The position numbers and the translations under genes are program-made. Of a stretch of DNA of 6,021 nt, positions 1 through 6,021 are shown piece by piece. Each line of letters starts with the position of its first letter. Positions within the stretch are counted from its first letter, which is position 1. Under the pieces are notes generated by a model. It saw nothing but the letters and a program-made list of their open reading frames with translations, ran no database searches and was not told where the DNA came from. This stretch comes from Thiomonas sp. (GTDB lineage: Bacteria > Pseudomonadota > Gammaproteobacteria > Burkholderiales > Burkholderiaceae_C). The stretch is from positions 1-6,021 of the forward strand of contig JAQTVS010000106.1 in assembly GCA_028706735.1 (NCBI GenBank). The letters run 5' to 3'.

Positions 1-1124
1 TCGCCCTGCGAGCCCAGCTTGGCGTGATAGACCACTTTGTCGAGGCCGGGCACGCGGTCTTCGAGGCGCTTCTTGCGGTCTTGCTCGAAGAAGAATTGCG
101 CATCGGCCAGGCGCGGTCGCACCACACGCTCGTTGCCTTCGATGACCGCGCTGGGATCGGCCGGCGAGATATTGCTGACGACCAGGAAACGGTGGGTGAG
201 CTTGCCCGCCGCGTCGAGCAGGGGAAAGTATTTCTGGTTGGCCTTCATCGTGAGGATGAGGCATTCCTGCGGTACCGCGAGAAAGGCGGGATCGAACTGG
301 CACAGCAGCACATTCGGGCGCTCGACCAGGGCGGCCACTTCATCCAGCAGCGCGGCATCGTCGATGGGGTGCAGGCCCGGCCCGGCATGTCGCGCTGCGG
401 CCTGCGACTGCGCCGCAATCTCGGCGCGGCGCGTATCGAAGCTGGCGATCACCGCGCCTTCGTCGCGCAGTTGGTCGGCGTAGCTGTCGGCGTCGCGCAG
501 GACGATGGGATCGACCTGCGCCTCGAAGCGATGCCCATGCGTTTCGCGCCCCGCCGTCAGGCCCAGCGCCTGCACCGGCACCACGTCGGCGCCATGCAGC
601 GCCACCAGGCCGTGCGCCGGACGGACGAACTTCACCGTGCTCCAGCCGTCAGCCAACTGGTAGGCCATGACTTTGGGGATGGGCAGTTTGGCCAGAGTGT
701 CGTGCAACGCGGCCTGCAGGCCCTCGGCCAGGGCAACGCCCGCAACCACGGTGTCAATGAACAGGGTCTCGGCCTTGCCGTCGCCCTCGCGCCGCAGTTG
801 CGCGGCGGCGGTTGCATCCAACCCCAGGCTGGCGAGTTTTTTCAGCAGCGCGGGCGTGGGCGCGCCGCTGGCGTCCAGCCCGACGGCTGCGGGCATGAGT
901 TTTTGCGCCGCGGCGCGGTCTGCCGCCCTGGACGCCACGCCGGTGATGTGCGCGGCCAGTCTGCGCGGACTGGCGTAGCGGGTGACGGCGGCGTCAGCGT
1001 TGGCCAGCCCCTGCGCCTTGAGGCGCTCGGCCAAGCCGTCGGCGAAGGCGCGGCCCAGCAGCGGCAGAGCCTTGGGCGGGAGTTCTTCGGTGAGGAGTTC
1101 GACAAGCAGAGTGGAAATGGTCAT
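1..1124 (-). CDS. glyS: glycine--tRNA ligase beta subunit (GlyS), 3' end beyond the window
   Basis: The beta subunit of the alpha2/beta2 bacterial glycyl-tRNA synthetase works with GlyQ in the cytoplasm; it mainly supplies tRNA recognition and support for the catalytic alpha subunit. The frame is open from the ATG at 1124 to the window edge, giving 374 residues of a protein usually near 690-700. Family signatures are clear: LLVELLTEELPPKAL at residues 6-20, YASPRRLA at 50-57, VKFVRPAHGLVALHGADVV at 164-182, GHRFEA near 197-202, LTMKANQKYFPLLD at 291-304, and GNERVVRPRLADAQFFFEQD at 330-349 followed by RKKRLED. No stop or frameshift interrupts it. The ATG fits the normal family N-terminus, but no Shine-Dalgarno precedes it, and the same frame stays open upstream to a TTG at 1229. 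It lies 101 nt after glyQ and is presumably co-transcribed with it. The identity is near certain; only the start is open to question. Confidence 0.97.
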   Translation of the reverse strand, partial: MTISTLLVELLTEELPPKALPLLGRAFADGLAERLKAQGLANADAAVTRYASPRRLAAHITGVASRAADRAAAQKLMPAAVGLDASGAPTPALLKKLASLGLDATAAAQLRREGDGKAETLFIDTVVAGVALAEGLQAALHDTLAKLPIPKVMAYQLADGWSTVKFVRPAHGLVALHGADVVPVQALGLTAGRETHGHRFEAQVDPIVLRDADSYADQLRDEGAVIASFDTRRAEIAAQSQAAARHAGPGLHPIDDAALLDEVAALVERPNVLLCQFDPAFLAVPQECLILTMKANQKYFPLLDAAGKLTHRFLVVSNISPADPSAVIEGNERVVRPRLADAQFFFEQDRKKRLEDRVPGLDKVVYHAKLGSQG

Positions 1125-1169
1125 GGTGCTGTGTGTGGAAACCTGGGCGGCTGCGGTCTGCAAGGGCAG

Positions 1170-1199
1170 CGCAAAAGGGATCAGCGCAATAGGGATCAG
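1170..1199 (-). repeat. 15-bp tandem duplication between glyQ and glyS
   Basis: Two adjacent 15-bp copies, read on the minus strand as CTGATCCCTATTGCG (1199-1185) and CTGATCCCTTTTGCG (1184-1170), differ at one base. The 15-bp period preserves the glyS frame, in which it would read LIPIA-LIPFA. It helps explain why the glyQ-glyS gap is longer than usual. Confidence 0.8.
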
Positions 1200-1206
1200 C
1201 GCAGGC

Positions 1207-1225
1207 GGCGCGGGGGCCGCGCGCC
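1207..1225 (-). other. GC-only hairpin directly after the glyQ stop codon
   Basis: GGCGCG and CGCGCC form a perfect 6-bp stem around a 7-nt loop, starting at the base after the glyQ TGA. There is no T tract, so it is not an intrinsic terminator. It might protect the upstream message or influence translation of glyS. GC-rich sequence makes chance stems common. Confidence 0.45.
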
Positions 1226-2170
1226 TCAAGCGGCCTTTCTCTGTGCCAGTTGCGCGACCACCTCGTCGGCCCAGTCCTTGGGCGCGAGCGGAAAGCCCAG
1301 GCGTTCGCGGCTGCTCAGGTATTCCTGCGCCACGCCGCGCGCCAGGTTGCGGATGCGGCCAATGTAGGCGGCGCGCTCGGTCACTGAGATGGCGCCGCGC
1401 GCGTCGAGCAGGTTGAAGCTGTGCGCGGCCTTGAGCACCTGTTCATAAGCGGGCAACGCGAGTTGCGCGGCCATCAGCGCCTTGGCCTGCTTTTCATGCG
1501 CGGCGAAGGCGTGGAGCAGAAAGTCCACATCGCTGTGCTCAAAGTTGTAGGTGCTCTGCTCGACTTCGTTTTGGTGGAACACGTCGCCATACTTGAGCGC
1601 AGTTTTCCTTCCCGCGACCTCGGTTTCGGTCCACACCAGGTCGTACACGCTCTGCACGCCTTGCAGGTACATGGCCAGGCGCTCCAGGCCGTAGGTGATC
1701 TCGCCGGTAAGCGGCTTGCAATCGATGCCGCCAACCTGCTGGAAGTAGGTGAACTGGGTCACTTCCATGCCGTTGAGCCAGACTTCCCAGCCCAGGCCCC
1801 AGGCGCCCAGCGTGGGGTTCTCCCAGTCGTCTTCGACAAAGCGGATGTCGTTGCGCTTCAGGTCGAAACCCAGCGCCTCCAGGCTGCCGAGATACAGTTC
1901 CAGAATATTGCCAGGCGCGGGTTTGAGCACCACCTGGAACTGGTAGTAGTGCTGCAGGCGATTGGGGTTGTCGCCGTAGCGGCCGTCCTTGGGGCGGCGG
2001 CTGGGCTGCACATAGGCGGCGCGCCACGGCTCGGGGCCGATGGCGCGCAGAAAGGTGGCGGTATGGCTGGTGCCTGCGCCCACTTCCATGTCATAGGGCT
2101 GCAGGACGGCGCAGCCCTGGTTGGCCCAGTAGGCTTGCAGGGTGAGGATGATGTCTTGAAAGGTGCGCAT
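1226..2170 (-). CDS. glyQ: glycine--tRNA ligase alpha subunit (GlyQ)
   Basis: GlyQ is the class II catalytic subunit that activates glycine with ATP and charges tRNA-Gly, in complex with GlyS. The 314-residue product has the usual family length of about 300-315. It begins [20 protein letters not shown] and carries [19 protein letters not shown] at 31-49, the motif-2 region [20 protein letters not shown] at 54-73, [20 protein letters not shown] at 110-129, and the motif-3-like [11 protein letters not shown] at 161-171. The wording is that of Burkholderiales orthologues. The ATG at 2170 was chosen because the conserved N-terminus begins there and AAGG lies 8 nt upstream; the frame continues upstream into the mrcA region, but that part does not resemble a protein. 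glyS follows in the same direction. In many betaproteobacteria, as I recall, lnt precedes glyQ; here mrcA does. Confidence 0.99.
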   Translation of the reverse strand: MRTFQDIILTLQAYWANQGCAVLQPYDMEVGAGTSHTATFLRAIGPEPWRAAYVQPSRRPKDGRYGDNPNRLQHYYQFQVVLKPAPGNILELYLGSLEALGFDLKRNDIRFVEDDWENPTLGAWGLGWEVWLNGMEVTQFTYFQQVGGIDCKPLTGEITYGLERLAMYLQGVQSVYDLVWTETEVAGRKTALKYGDVFHQNEVEQSTYNFEHSDVDFLLHAFAAHEKQAKALMAAQLALPAYEQVLKAAHSFNLLDARGAISVTERAAYIGRIRNLARGVAQEYLSSRERLGFPLAPKDWADEVVAQLAQRKAA

Positions 2171-2178
2171 GGAATCGG

Positions 2179-2182
2179 CCTT
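2179..2182 (-). promoter_or_regulatory. ribosome binding site of glyQ
   Basis: AAGG on the minus strand, 8 nt before the ATG at 2170. It agrees with the conserved N-terminus MRTFQD and argues against starts further upstream in the same open frame. Confidence 0.6.
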
Positions 2183-2194
2183 GAAGAAGGCGCC

Positions 2195-2200
2195 ATTGTA
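2195..2200 (-). promoter_or_regulatory. possible -10 element of a glyQ promoter
   Basis: TACAAT on the minus strand matches the sigma-70 -10 consensus at five of six positions and stands out in a GC-rich gap. It would give a 5' leader of about 17 nt before the glyQ ATG. No good -35 box is found 16-18 nt upstream, so it is a candidate only. It would let glyQS be transcribed independently of mrcA. Confidence 0.4.
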
Positions 2201-2230
2201 GAAAGCGCCGGGGCGGCCGGACGGCACGCT
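2200..2230 (-). terminator. weak hairpin after mrcA, possible terminator
   Basis: On the minus strand AGCG-TG-CCG pairs with CGG-CGCT, with a 2-nt bulge and an 11-nt loop, and is followed by TTTCT. The T run is too short for a convincing intrinsic terminator, and the stem abuts the possible -10 of glyQ. Treat as a weak call. Confidence 0.2.
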
Positions 2231-2234
2231 CCGC

Positions 2235-4805
2235 TTACTGATTCGCGCCCAGGCTGGGGAGAATGGCGCCGGGGGACAGCGCGGGCTGCTGCGGCACGGG
2301 TTGGGCGATGGCCGCCGGATGCGTTCCCGGTCCCTGGCCGCGCACGCTGACCGTGGACGTGCCCACCGCCACGCCGCCCGGCCCGACCAGCATGCCGCCG
2401 CTGCCGGTGGTGATGCCGCCCGCAGCCTGCGGCGACGAGGAGGCCGACAGCGGCAATTGAGCGTCGATCGCCAGCGGCGGGAAGTTCTGCAGGAAGTAGC
2501 CGGTGACGGCGCTGGACGCGCTGGAGGCAAAGCCGGTGGCCGGGTTGACCTGCGCGGTGATGATGCCCGGCGGCACGGGCCAGGGCACGTCGGGTTTGCC
2601 GGCCAGCGCCACGCGCATATAGTCCATCCAGATCGGCAGTGCGGCCTTGGCGCCCTGCTCGCCGCGGTACAGATCGCGCTGGGTGTTGTAGCCCATCCAG
2701 GTGATGGCGACCAGATCGGGGTTGAAGCCGTCGAACCAGGCGTCGTGGAAATTTTGCGAGGTGCCGGTCTTGCCCGCCAGATCAGTTCGGCCGAGCGACA
2801 GCGCCGCTGCGCCAGTGCCATGCTGGATGACCGCCTGCATGAGCTGGTTGCTGAGGAAGGCATTGGCCGCGCTGATGATGCGCGGCGCGTTCTGCCCGGC
2901 GATCACCGGCTTGTGCGCATAGATCTCGGCGCCGTGGGCATCGACGATGCGCTTGATCAGGTAGGGCTCGACCAGCGAGCCGCCGTTGGCGAACACCGCG
3001 TAGGCCGTGGCCATCTGCAGCGGGGTGAAGCTGCCTGCGCCCAGCACCATGGTGGGATAGGGCGGAATCTGGTCGAGCGGCAGGCCAAAGCGCGAGGCGA
3101 ACTGGCGCGCATAGGGGATGCCCACCGCCAGCACCACCTTGACCGCGCAGACATTGTCGGAATGCGCCAGCGCCAGCGTGGCGGGAATGGCGCCGAGCTG
3201 TTCGTTGTCGTAGTTGTGCGGCGTCCACAGCGGCTGGCCGGGGCCGGGATTGATGGTGATGGGCGAATCGTCAATGACGGTGGTCGGCGCCAACCCCTCG
3301 TCGATGGCTGCGGAATAGATGAAGGGCTTGAAGCTCGATCCCGGCTGGCGGAAGGCCTGGTTCACATGGTCGAATTTCTCGTGGTTGTAGTCAAAGCCAC
3401 CCACCCAGGCGCGCACCGCGCCGTCATGCGGATCGACCGACACCAGCGCCGACTGGACGTCGGGCATCTGTGCGATGCGCCAGCCCTTGGCCAGCTTTTG
3501 CAGCCAGACCACGGCGCCGCGGTCGATGCGCTGCTTGGCCGTGGCCTTGGGCGACAGGCCCGTGGCGGCGAACTTGAGCGCATCGCCGCTGAGTTCCACC
3601 GTATTGCCCGACTCCATCACGGCCTCGACCAGCTTGGGGCTGGCGTGCAGCACCACGGCGGGATGCAGGCTGCCGGCCGCGTCGTAAGGTTTGAGCGCCT
3701 TGGTCGCCACGCCCAGGGCGTCGGCATCGTGCGGCGGCAGGTCGATCTGCGCCTGCGGGCCGCGCCAGCCGTGGCGCTGGTCGTAGGCCAGCACCCCGCT
3801 GCGCACCGCGTTCACCGCGGCGGCCTGGTCGCGGTCCTGCAGGGAGGTGTAGACCTTGTAGCCATCGGTGTAGGCCGACTCGCCATAGCGGGCCACCATG
3901 ATTTGGCGCACCTGCTCGGCGGCGTAGTCGGCGTCGACTTTGTAGCGCAGCAGGCCCTGACCAGACACCACATCCAGCGGCGCCTGCATGGCGTGGTCAT
4001 ACTCCGCCTTGGGGATGTCGCCCAGCGCCAGCATGCGGCCGAGCACATAATGCTGGCGAATGAGCGCAGCCTTGATATTGGTTTGCGGATTGAACGCCGA
4101 CGGCGCCTTGGGCAAGCCGGCCAGCACCGCAATCTGCGCCAGCGTGAGCTGGTCGAGCGGTTTGCCGTAATACACCTGCGCCGCCGCGGCCACGCCGTAG
4201 GCCCGCTGGCCGAGATAAACCTGATTGAGGTAGCGCTCAAGAATCTGGTCCTTGCTCAACTCGTGCTCGATCTTGTAGGCCATCAGCGCTTCGGTGAACT
4301 TGCGCAGCGGTGTTTTTTGCGGGCTGAGATAGAAGTCCCGCGCCACCTGCATGGTGATGGTGGACGCGCCCTGCACCGCCGAGCCGTGCATCAGGTCGGC
4401 CAGCGCTGCGCGCAGCACGCCCGTCCAATCGACCGCGCCATGCTCGTAGAACTGCGCGTCTTCGGCCGCGAGAAAGGCCTCGCGCACCTGCAGCGGAATC
4501 TGCGCGAACGGCACCACGGTACGTCGCTGCACGCCAAACTCTCCGATCAGCGTGCCCTCTGCCGAATACACCCGCAAGGGCAGGTCCGGGCGATAGTCGG
4601 TCAACTCGCTCAGAGCCGGCAGCCGGGGATAGAGCATGACCACGGCAAACACCAGCACCAGCAGGCCGGACACGCCAAGCAGCACGGCGCCGAGCAGGAA
4701 CTTGAGCCAGAGAGGACGCGCGTTCGCTCCGCGCTTGGGACGCTTGCCGCCGCCCGCAGGCGGTTTGGAGGAACCCGCAGGCGGGGTGTCAGCAGAGGTG
4801 CTCAT
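2235..4805 (-). CDS. mrcA: penicillin-binding protein 1A, bifunctional peptidoglycan glycosyltransferase/transpeptidase
   Basis: This 856-residue inner-membrane enzyme polymerises lipid II into glycan strands and cross-links the peptides in the periplasm. It has a short cytoplasmic N-terminus rich in Pro, Lys and Arg, one membrane helix at about 34-58, a GT51 glycosyltransferase domain at about 78-245, a linker that is probably OB-like at about 300-440, a transpeptidase domain at about 455-730, and a Pro/Gly/Ser-rich tail from about 780. Catalytic motifs are the GT glutamate at 115 (EDAQF), GASTITMQ at 146-153, [13 protein letters not shown] at 168-180, [16 protein letters not shown] at 189-204, SSFK with nucleophile Ser490, SDN at 549-551 and KTGTS at 679-683. 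Two conserved GT positions are altered: the Gly of EDxxFxxHxG is Ala124, and the usual Asn of the ARN segment is Asp157. The ATG at 4805 gives the most natural N-terminus, but no Shine-Dalgarno is visible; an in-frame ATG at 4832 would add nine residues. The class is certain; PBP1A rather than another class A name is very likely. Confidence 0.97.
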   Translation of the reverse strand: MSTSADTPPAGSSKPPAGGGKRPKRGANARPLWLKFLLGAVLLGVSGLLVLVFAVVMLYPRLPALSELTDYRPDLPLRVYSAEGTLIGEFGVQRRTVVPFAQIPLQVREAFLAAEDAQFYEHGAVDWTGVLRAALADLMHGSAVQGASTITMQVARDFYLSPQKTPLRKFTEALMAYKIEHELSKDQILERYLNQVYLGQRAYGVAAAAQVYYGKPLDQLTLAQIAVLAGLPKAPSAFNPQTNIKAALIRQHYVLGRMLALGDIPKAEYDHAMQAPLDVVSGQGLLRYKVDADYAAEQVRQIMVARYGESAYTDGYKVYTSLQDRDQAAAVNAVRSGVLAYDQRHGWRGPQAQIDLPPHDADALGVATKALKPYDAAGSLHPAVVLHASPKLVEAVMESGNTVELSGDALKFAATGLSPKATAKQRIDRGAVVWLQKLAKGWRIAQMPDVQSALVSVDPHDGAVRAWVGGFDYNHEKFDHVNQAFRQPGSSFKPFIYSAAIDEGLAPTTVIDDSPITINPGPGQPLWTPHNYDNEQLGAIPATLALAHSDNVCAVKVVLAVGIPYARQFASRFGLPLDQIPPYPTMVLGAGSFTPLQMATAYAVFANGGSLVEPYLIKRIVDAHGAEIYAHKPVIAGQNAPRIISAANAFLSNQLMQAVIQHGTGAAALSLGRTDLAGKTGTSQNFHDAWFDGFNPDLVAITWMGYNTQRDLYRGEQGAKAALPIWMDYMRVALAGKPDVPWPVPPGIITAQVNPATGFASSASSAVTGYFLQNFPPLAIDAQLPLSASSSPQAAGGITTGSGGMLVGPGGVAVGTSTVSVRGQGPGTHPAAIAQPVPQQPALSPGAILPSLGANQ

Positions 4806-4816
4806 AGTCGCGGGGC

Positions 4817-4822
4817 ATGATA
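4817..4822 (-). promoter_or_regulatory. possible -10 element of mrcA
   Basis: TATCAT on the minus strand differs from the -10 consensus at one position. It would place the transcript start only about 5 nt before the ATG at 4805, giving a nearly leaderless message, in line with the absence of a Shine-Dalgarno there. No clear -35 box lies at standard spacing, so support is weak. Confidence 0.25.
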
Positions 4823-4831
4823 GCCGCCGCA

Positions 4832-4862
4832 TTCGTCACAACACCCGCCATCCTGTGACCAA
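4832..4862. promoter_or_regulatory. imperfect inverted repeat upstream of mrcA, possible operator
   Basis: TTCGTCACA (4832-4840) and TGTGACCAA (4854-4862) form a 9-bp inverted repeat with one mismatch and a 13-nt spacer, between the lipoprotein stop and the mrcA start. The half-sites face the wrong way for a CRP site (TCACA-N13-TGTGA). A second TGTGA at 4864-4868 lies one helical turn (10 bp) from the one at 4854. It may bind a regulator or fold in RNA; no T run follows, so it is not an intrinsic terminator. Confidence 0.35.
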
Positions 4863-4886
4863 TTGTGATTTTGCGTAACCGTCGCT

Positions 4887-5438
4887 TTACTGCGCAGGTG
4901 GGTAGGTCTGCGGATGGGCGGGCTGCTGGGGATATTGCGGCGCCTGCTGGTAAGACGGCTGCGCCGGATAGGCCGGGGGCGGAGGCGGCGGCACGTAGCG
5001 CGGCGCGGCATAGCCAGGCACCTGGGCGCCCCGCGAGTACATGCACTGCTGATACGCAATGTTGTAAGCGCGCTGTGCGCTGCCTTGGGTGTCGCCATAG
5101 GACCCCGCGCCGCCAGCGCTGCCAGCAAGCAGGCCGATGCCCGCACCCACGCCGGCGCCCTGGCTGTTGCCGCCGATCAGCGCCCCGGCCGCGGCGCCAA
5201 TGCCGGTGGCCAGCGCTGCAGAGGTCACGCCGGAATTGCTCGCGCCGGTCTGGTACTGCGCCGATTGTTGCTGCGCGAACTGGCGGCAGCTCGCATCAAT
5301 GGCCTGGAACTGCTCGAAGGGCATGCCCGGCGCGGGCATGACTGCGATCGTCGGCCCCAGGGGCGCGGTGGCGCAGCCGCCCAGCACCAGGGCGCCGAGG
5401 GCTGCGGGGAGCAGAAAAAGTGGACGGGAAAGTCGCAT
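4887..5438 (-). CDS. glycine-zipper lipoprotein with proline-rich C-terminus, function unknown
   Basis: A 183-residue predicted lipoprotein. The N-terminus MRLSRPLFLLPAALGALVLG is a lipoprotein signal peptide, with a lipobox ending at Cys22 (LGGC). Residues 30-62 hold a Gln-rich stretch around FEQFQAIDASCRQFAQ. A glycine-zipper segment spans about 71-113 (ATGIGAAAGALIGG, then GAGVGAGIGLLAG), the pattern of Gly-zipper families of the YMGG/2TM kind, which can pack helices in a membrane. AYNIAYQQCMYSRGAQVPGY follows at 124-143, and a Pro/Tyr/Gln-rich tail with six prolines in a row runs from about 148. Cys51 and Cys132 could form a disulfide. The ATG at 5438 is set by the signal peptide and a GAGG 7 nt upstream. 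It lies 43 nt after the other secreted-protein gene and 81 nt before mrcA. The family is widespread in Burkholderiales as I recall it, and I know no proven role. An outer-membrane location is inferred from Ala at position +2 after the lipid Cys. Confidence 0.86.
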   Translation of the reverse strand: MRLSRPLFLLPAALGALVLGGCATAPLGPTIAVMPAPGMPFEQFQAIDASCRQFAQQQSAQYQTGASNSGVTSAALATGIGAAAGALIGGNSQGAGVGAGIGLLAGSAGGAGSYGDTQGSAQRAYNIAYQQCMYSRGAQVPGYAAPRYVPPPPPPAYPAQPSYQQAPQYPQQPAHPQTYPPAQ

Positions 5439-5445
5439 GATGTGG

Positions 5446-5449
5446 CCTC
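5446..5449 (-). promoter_or_regulatory. ribosome binding site of the glycine-zipper lipoprotein
   Basis: GAGG on the minus strand, with 7 nt to the ATG at 5438. It fixes the start of a frame that stays open far upstream, through the neighbouring gene. Confidence 0.7.
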
Positions 5450-5481
5450 GATGGCTCGTTAGAGGAGATGGAAAGCGTGAA

Positions 5482-5889
5482 TCACTTGGCAGGCGGCGGC
5501 GGAGTTGGTGTGGCGGGCACCGGCGTCCACCCGCCCGGGCAGACCGAGACATAGGGGTAATAACCCGCCGGGTTCTGGCAGTAGTACCAGAGCGACTGCG
5601 GCGCCGGGCCGGGCGGAAGCGTCTGCACCACCACGGGCTGCCGCTCCACCACGACGGGCGGGCTCCATGTGGACCAGCCGCCATAAACTGGATACGGCGC
5701 GTACCATCCGCCGCCCCAGCCAGAATCCCAACCGGGCCCCCAGCCTGGGCCCCAGGTCGAGCCATAGTAAGCCGGTACGCCAACGCCGATGCTCCAGAGC
5801 ACGCGCGCCTGAGCCAGACCCGGCAGAGCCAGCAGCCCCGCCGCGGCGAGCGCAAGCCATATTGTTTTGATACGAAAAATGGATTGCAT
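5482..5889 (-). CDS. small secreted Gly/Trp-rich protein with C-terminal two-cysteine motif, function unknown
   Basis: A 135-residue predicted secreted protein. MQSIFRIKTIWLALAAAGLL starts a Sec signal peptide with likely cleavage after AQA at residue 28. The mature part has a Gly/Trp/Tyr-rich segment (about 41-75) with repeated GW units such as WGPGWGPGWDSGWGGGW, then VVVERQPVVVQ at 79-89, a compact block WYYCQNPAGYYPYVSVCPGG at 101-120 with Cys104 and Cys117, and a Pro/Thr tail. The block resembles the C-terminal motif of many uncharacterised exported proteobacterial proteins (YYC..P.GYYPYV..CP.GW). The two cysteines probably form a disulfide in the periplasm. I chose the ATG at 5889 because AAGGGG sits 6 nt upstream and the signal peptide starts there; an in-frame ATG at 5907 adds six residues but has a poorer site beside a hairpin. 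It is probably co-transcribed with the lipoprotein gene 43 nt downstream. Role unknown. Confidence 0.83.
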   Translation of the reverse strand: MQSIFRIKTIWLALAAAGLLALPGLAQARVLWSIGVGVPAYYGSTWGPGWGPGWDSGWGGGWYAPYPVYGGWSTWSPPVVVERQPVVVQTLPPGPAPQSLWYYCQNPAGYYPYVSVCPGGWTPVPATPTPPPPAK

Positions 5890-5895
5890 GTGATG

Positions 5896-5901
5896 CCCCT
5901 T
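5896..5901 (-). promoter_or_regulatory. ribosome binding site of the small secreted protein
   Basis: AAGGGG on the minus strand, with 6 nt to the ATG at 5889. It favours this start over the ATG at 5907, whose upstream sequence has no comparable purine run. Confidence 0.75.
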
Positions 5902-5908
5902 GTTCATT

Positions 5909-5934
5909 GGAAGGCCGCCTGTTGGCGGAGTTCC
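5909..5934 (-). other. hairpin in the 5' leader of the exported-protein operon
   Basis: CCGCC-TGTT-GGCGG (5915-5928) forms a perfect 5-bp stem with a 4-nt loop; after a 2-nt internal mismatch it extends by a 4-bp GGAA/TTCC stem. On the minus strand it ends one base before the ATG at 5907 and 7 nt before the AAGGGG site, so it could occlude the upstream start or shape access to the used one. It could also stabilise the 5' end. Confidence 0.5.
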
Positions 5935-5950
5935 ATTCGTGCGTCAATTC

Positions 5951-5956
5951 ACTATA
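5951..5956 (-). promoter_or_regulatory. possible -10 element for the exported-protein operon
   Basis: TATAGT on the minus strand matches the -10 consensus at five of six positions and lies about 60 nt before the ATG at 5889. No recognisable -35 box lies 16-18 nt upstream. The sequence further up (about 5989-6019) is AT-rich for this window. The call is tentative. Confidence 0.3.
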
Positions 5957-6021
5957 ACGGCGTGGGGTATGGCCTTGCTGACGCCTCGATTGTGACAACA
6001 ACGCAAATTTTTATTGCCAAC

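Noticed and set aside
24..1367. A 447-codon open frame on the plus strand opposite glyS
   Set aside because: Also codon-aligned antisense to a clearly recognisable gene, with the same biased composition.
1421..2350. A 309-codon open frame on the plus strand opposite glyQ
   Set aside because: It is antisense to the whole conserved GlyQ sequence and runs on into the mrcA tail without any recognisable domain.
2171..2863. Upstream extension of the glyQ frame by 231 codons
   Set aside because: It overlaps the mrcA C-terminal coding region in another frame and reads as Pro/Arg/Ser-rich shadow sequence. The conserved GlyQ start and the AAGG site support 2170.
2301..4820. An 839-codon open frame on the plus strand opposite mrcA
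   Set aside because: It is exactly codon-aligned antisense to mrcA. High-GC genes avoid the codons TTA, CTA and TCA, which leaves this frame free of stops. The product is full of Arg, His, Gly and Gln and resembles no protein.
4836..4858. CRP-type binding site
   Set aside because: The halves are TCACA then TGTGA with a 13-nt spacer, the reverse of the TGTGA-N6-TCACA arrangement.
5439..5481. Terminator or promoter between the two exported-protein genes
   Set aside because: Apart from the GAGG site, the 43-nt gap shows no stem with a T run and no -10/-35 pair, which supports an operon.
5439..5855. Upstream extension of the lipoprotein frame through the neighbouring gene
   Set aside because: It would bury the lipoprotein signal peptide and Cys22 inside a longer chain, and it overlaps a gene with its own signal peptide and ribosome binding site.

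Overview
The window reads as ordinary chromosomal sequence of a high-GC betaproteobacterium, most likely in the Burkholderiales. This rests on recall of family sequences, not a search: GlyQ, GlyS and the class A penicillin-binding protein all carry the wording I know from that order. All five genes lie on the minus strand, so transcription runs from the right edge to the left. No tRNA, rRNA, CRISPR array, insertion sequence or prophage gene is visible.

Layout in order of transcription. (1) 5890-6021 is a leader region with an AT-rich patch, a weak promoter candidate and a hairpin. (2) 5482-5889 encodes a small secreted protein with Gly-Trp repeats and a two-cysteine C-terminal motif. (3) 4887-5438, 43 nt further on, encodes a glycine-zipper lipoprotein with a proline-rich tail; the two probably form an operon. 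(4) An 80-nt gap (4806-4886) with an inverted repeat leads to mrcA (2235-4805), a bifunctional peptidoglycan glycosyltransferase/transpeptidase of the PBP1A class. (5) After a 64-nt gap with a possible promoter comes glyQ (1226-2170). (6) After an unusually long 101-nt gap comes glyS (1-1124), cut off by the window edge with about 374 residues visible.

Functionally there are two themes. The first three genes act in the envelope: two exported proteins of unknown role and a cell-wall synthase. The last two make the alpha and beta subunits of heterotetrameric glycyl-tRNA synthetase. The close same-strand packing would allow read-through, but nothing proves a single transcript.

I see no convincing new biological system. 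The best leads are the glyQ-glyS junction (open upstream frame resembling a signal peptide, 15-bp tandem duplication, hairpin, no Shine-Dalgarno at the expected ATG), two substitutions in conserved glycosyltransferase motifs of the PBP1A, and the pair of uncharacterised exported proteins ahead of it.
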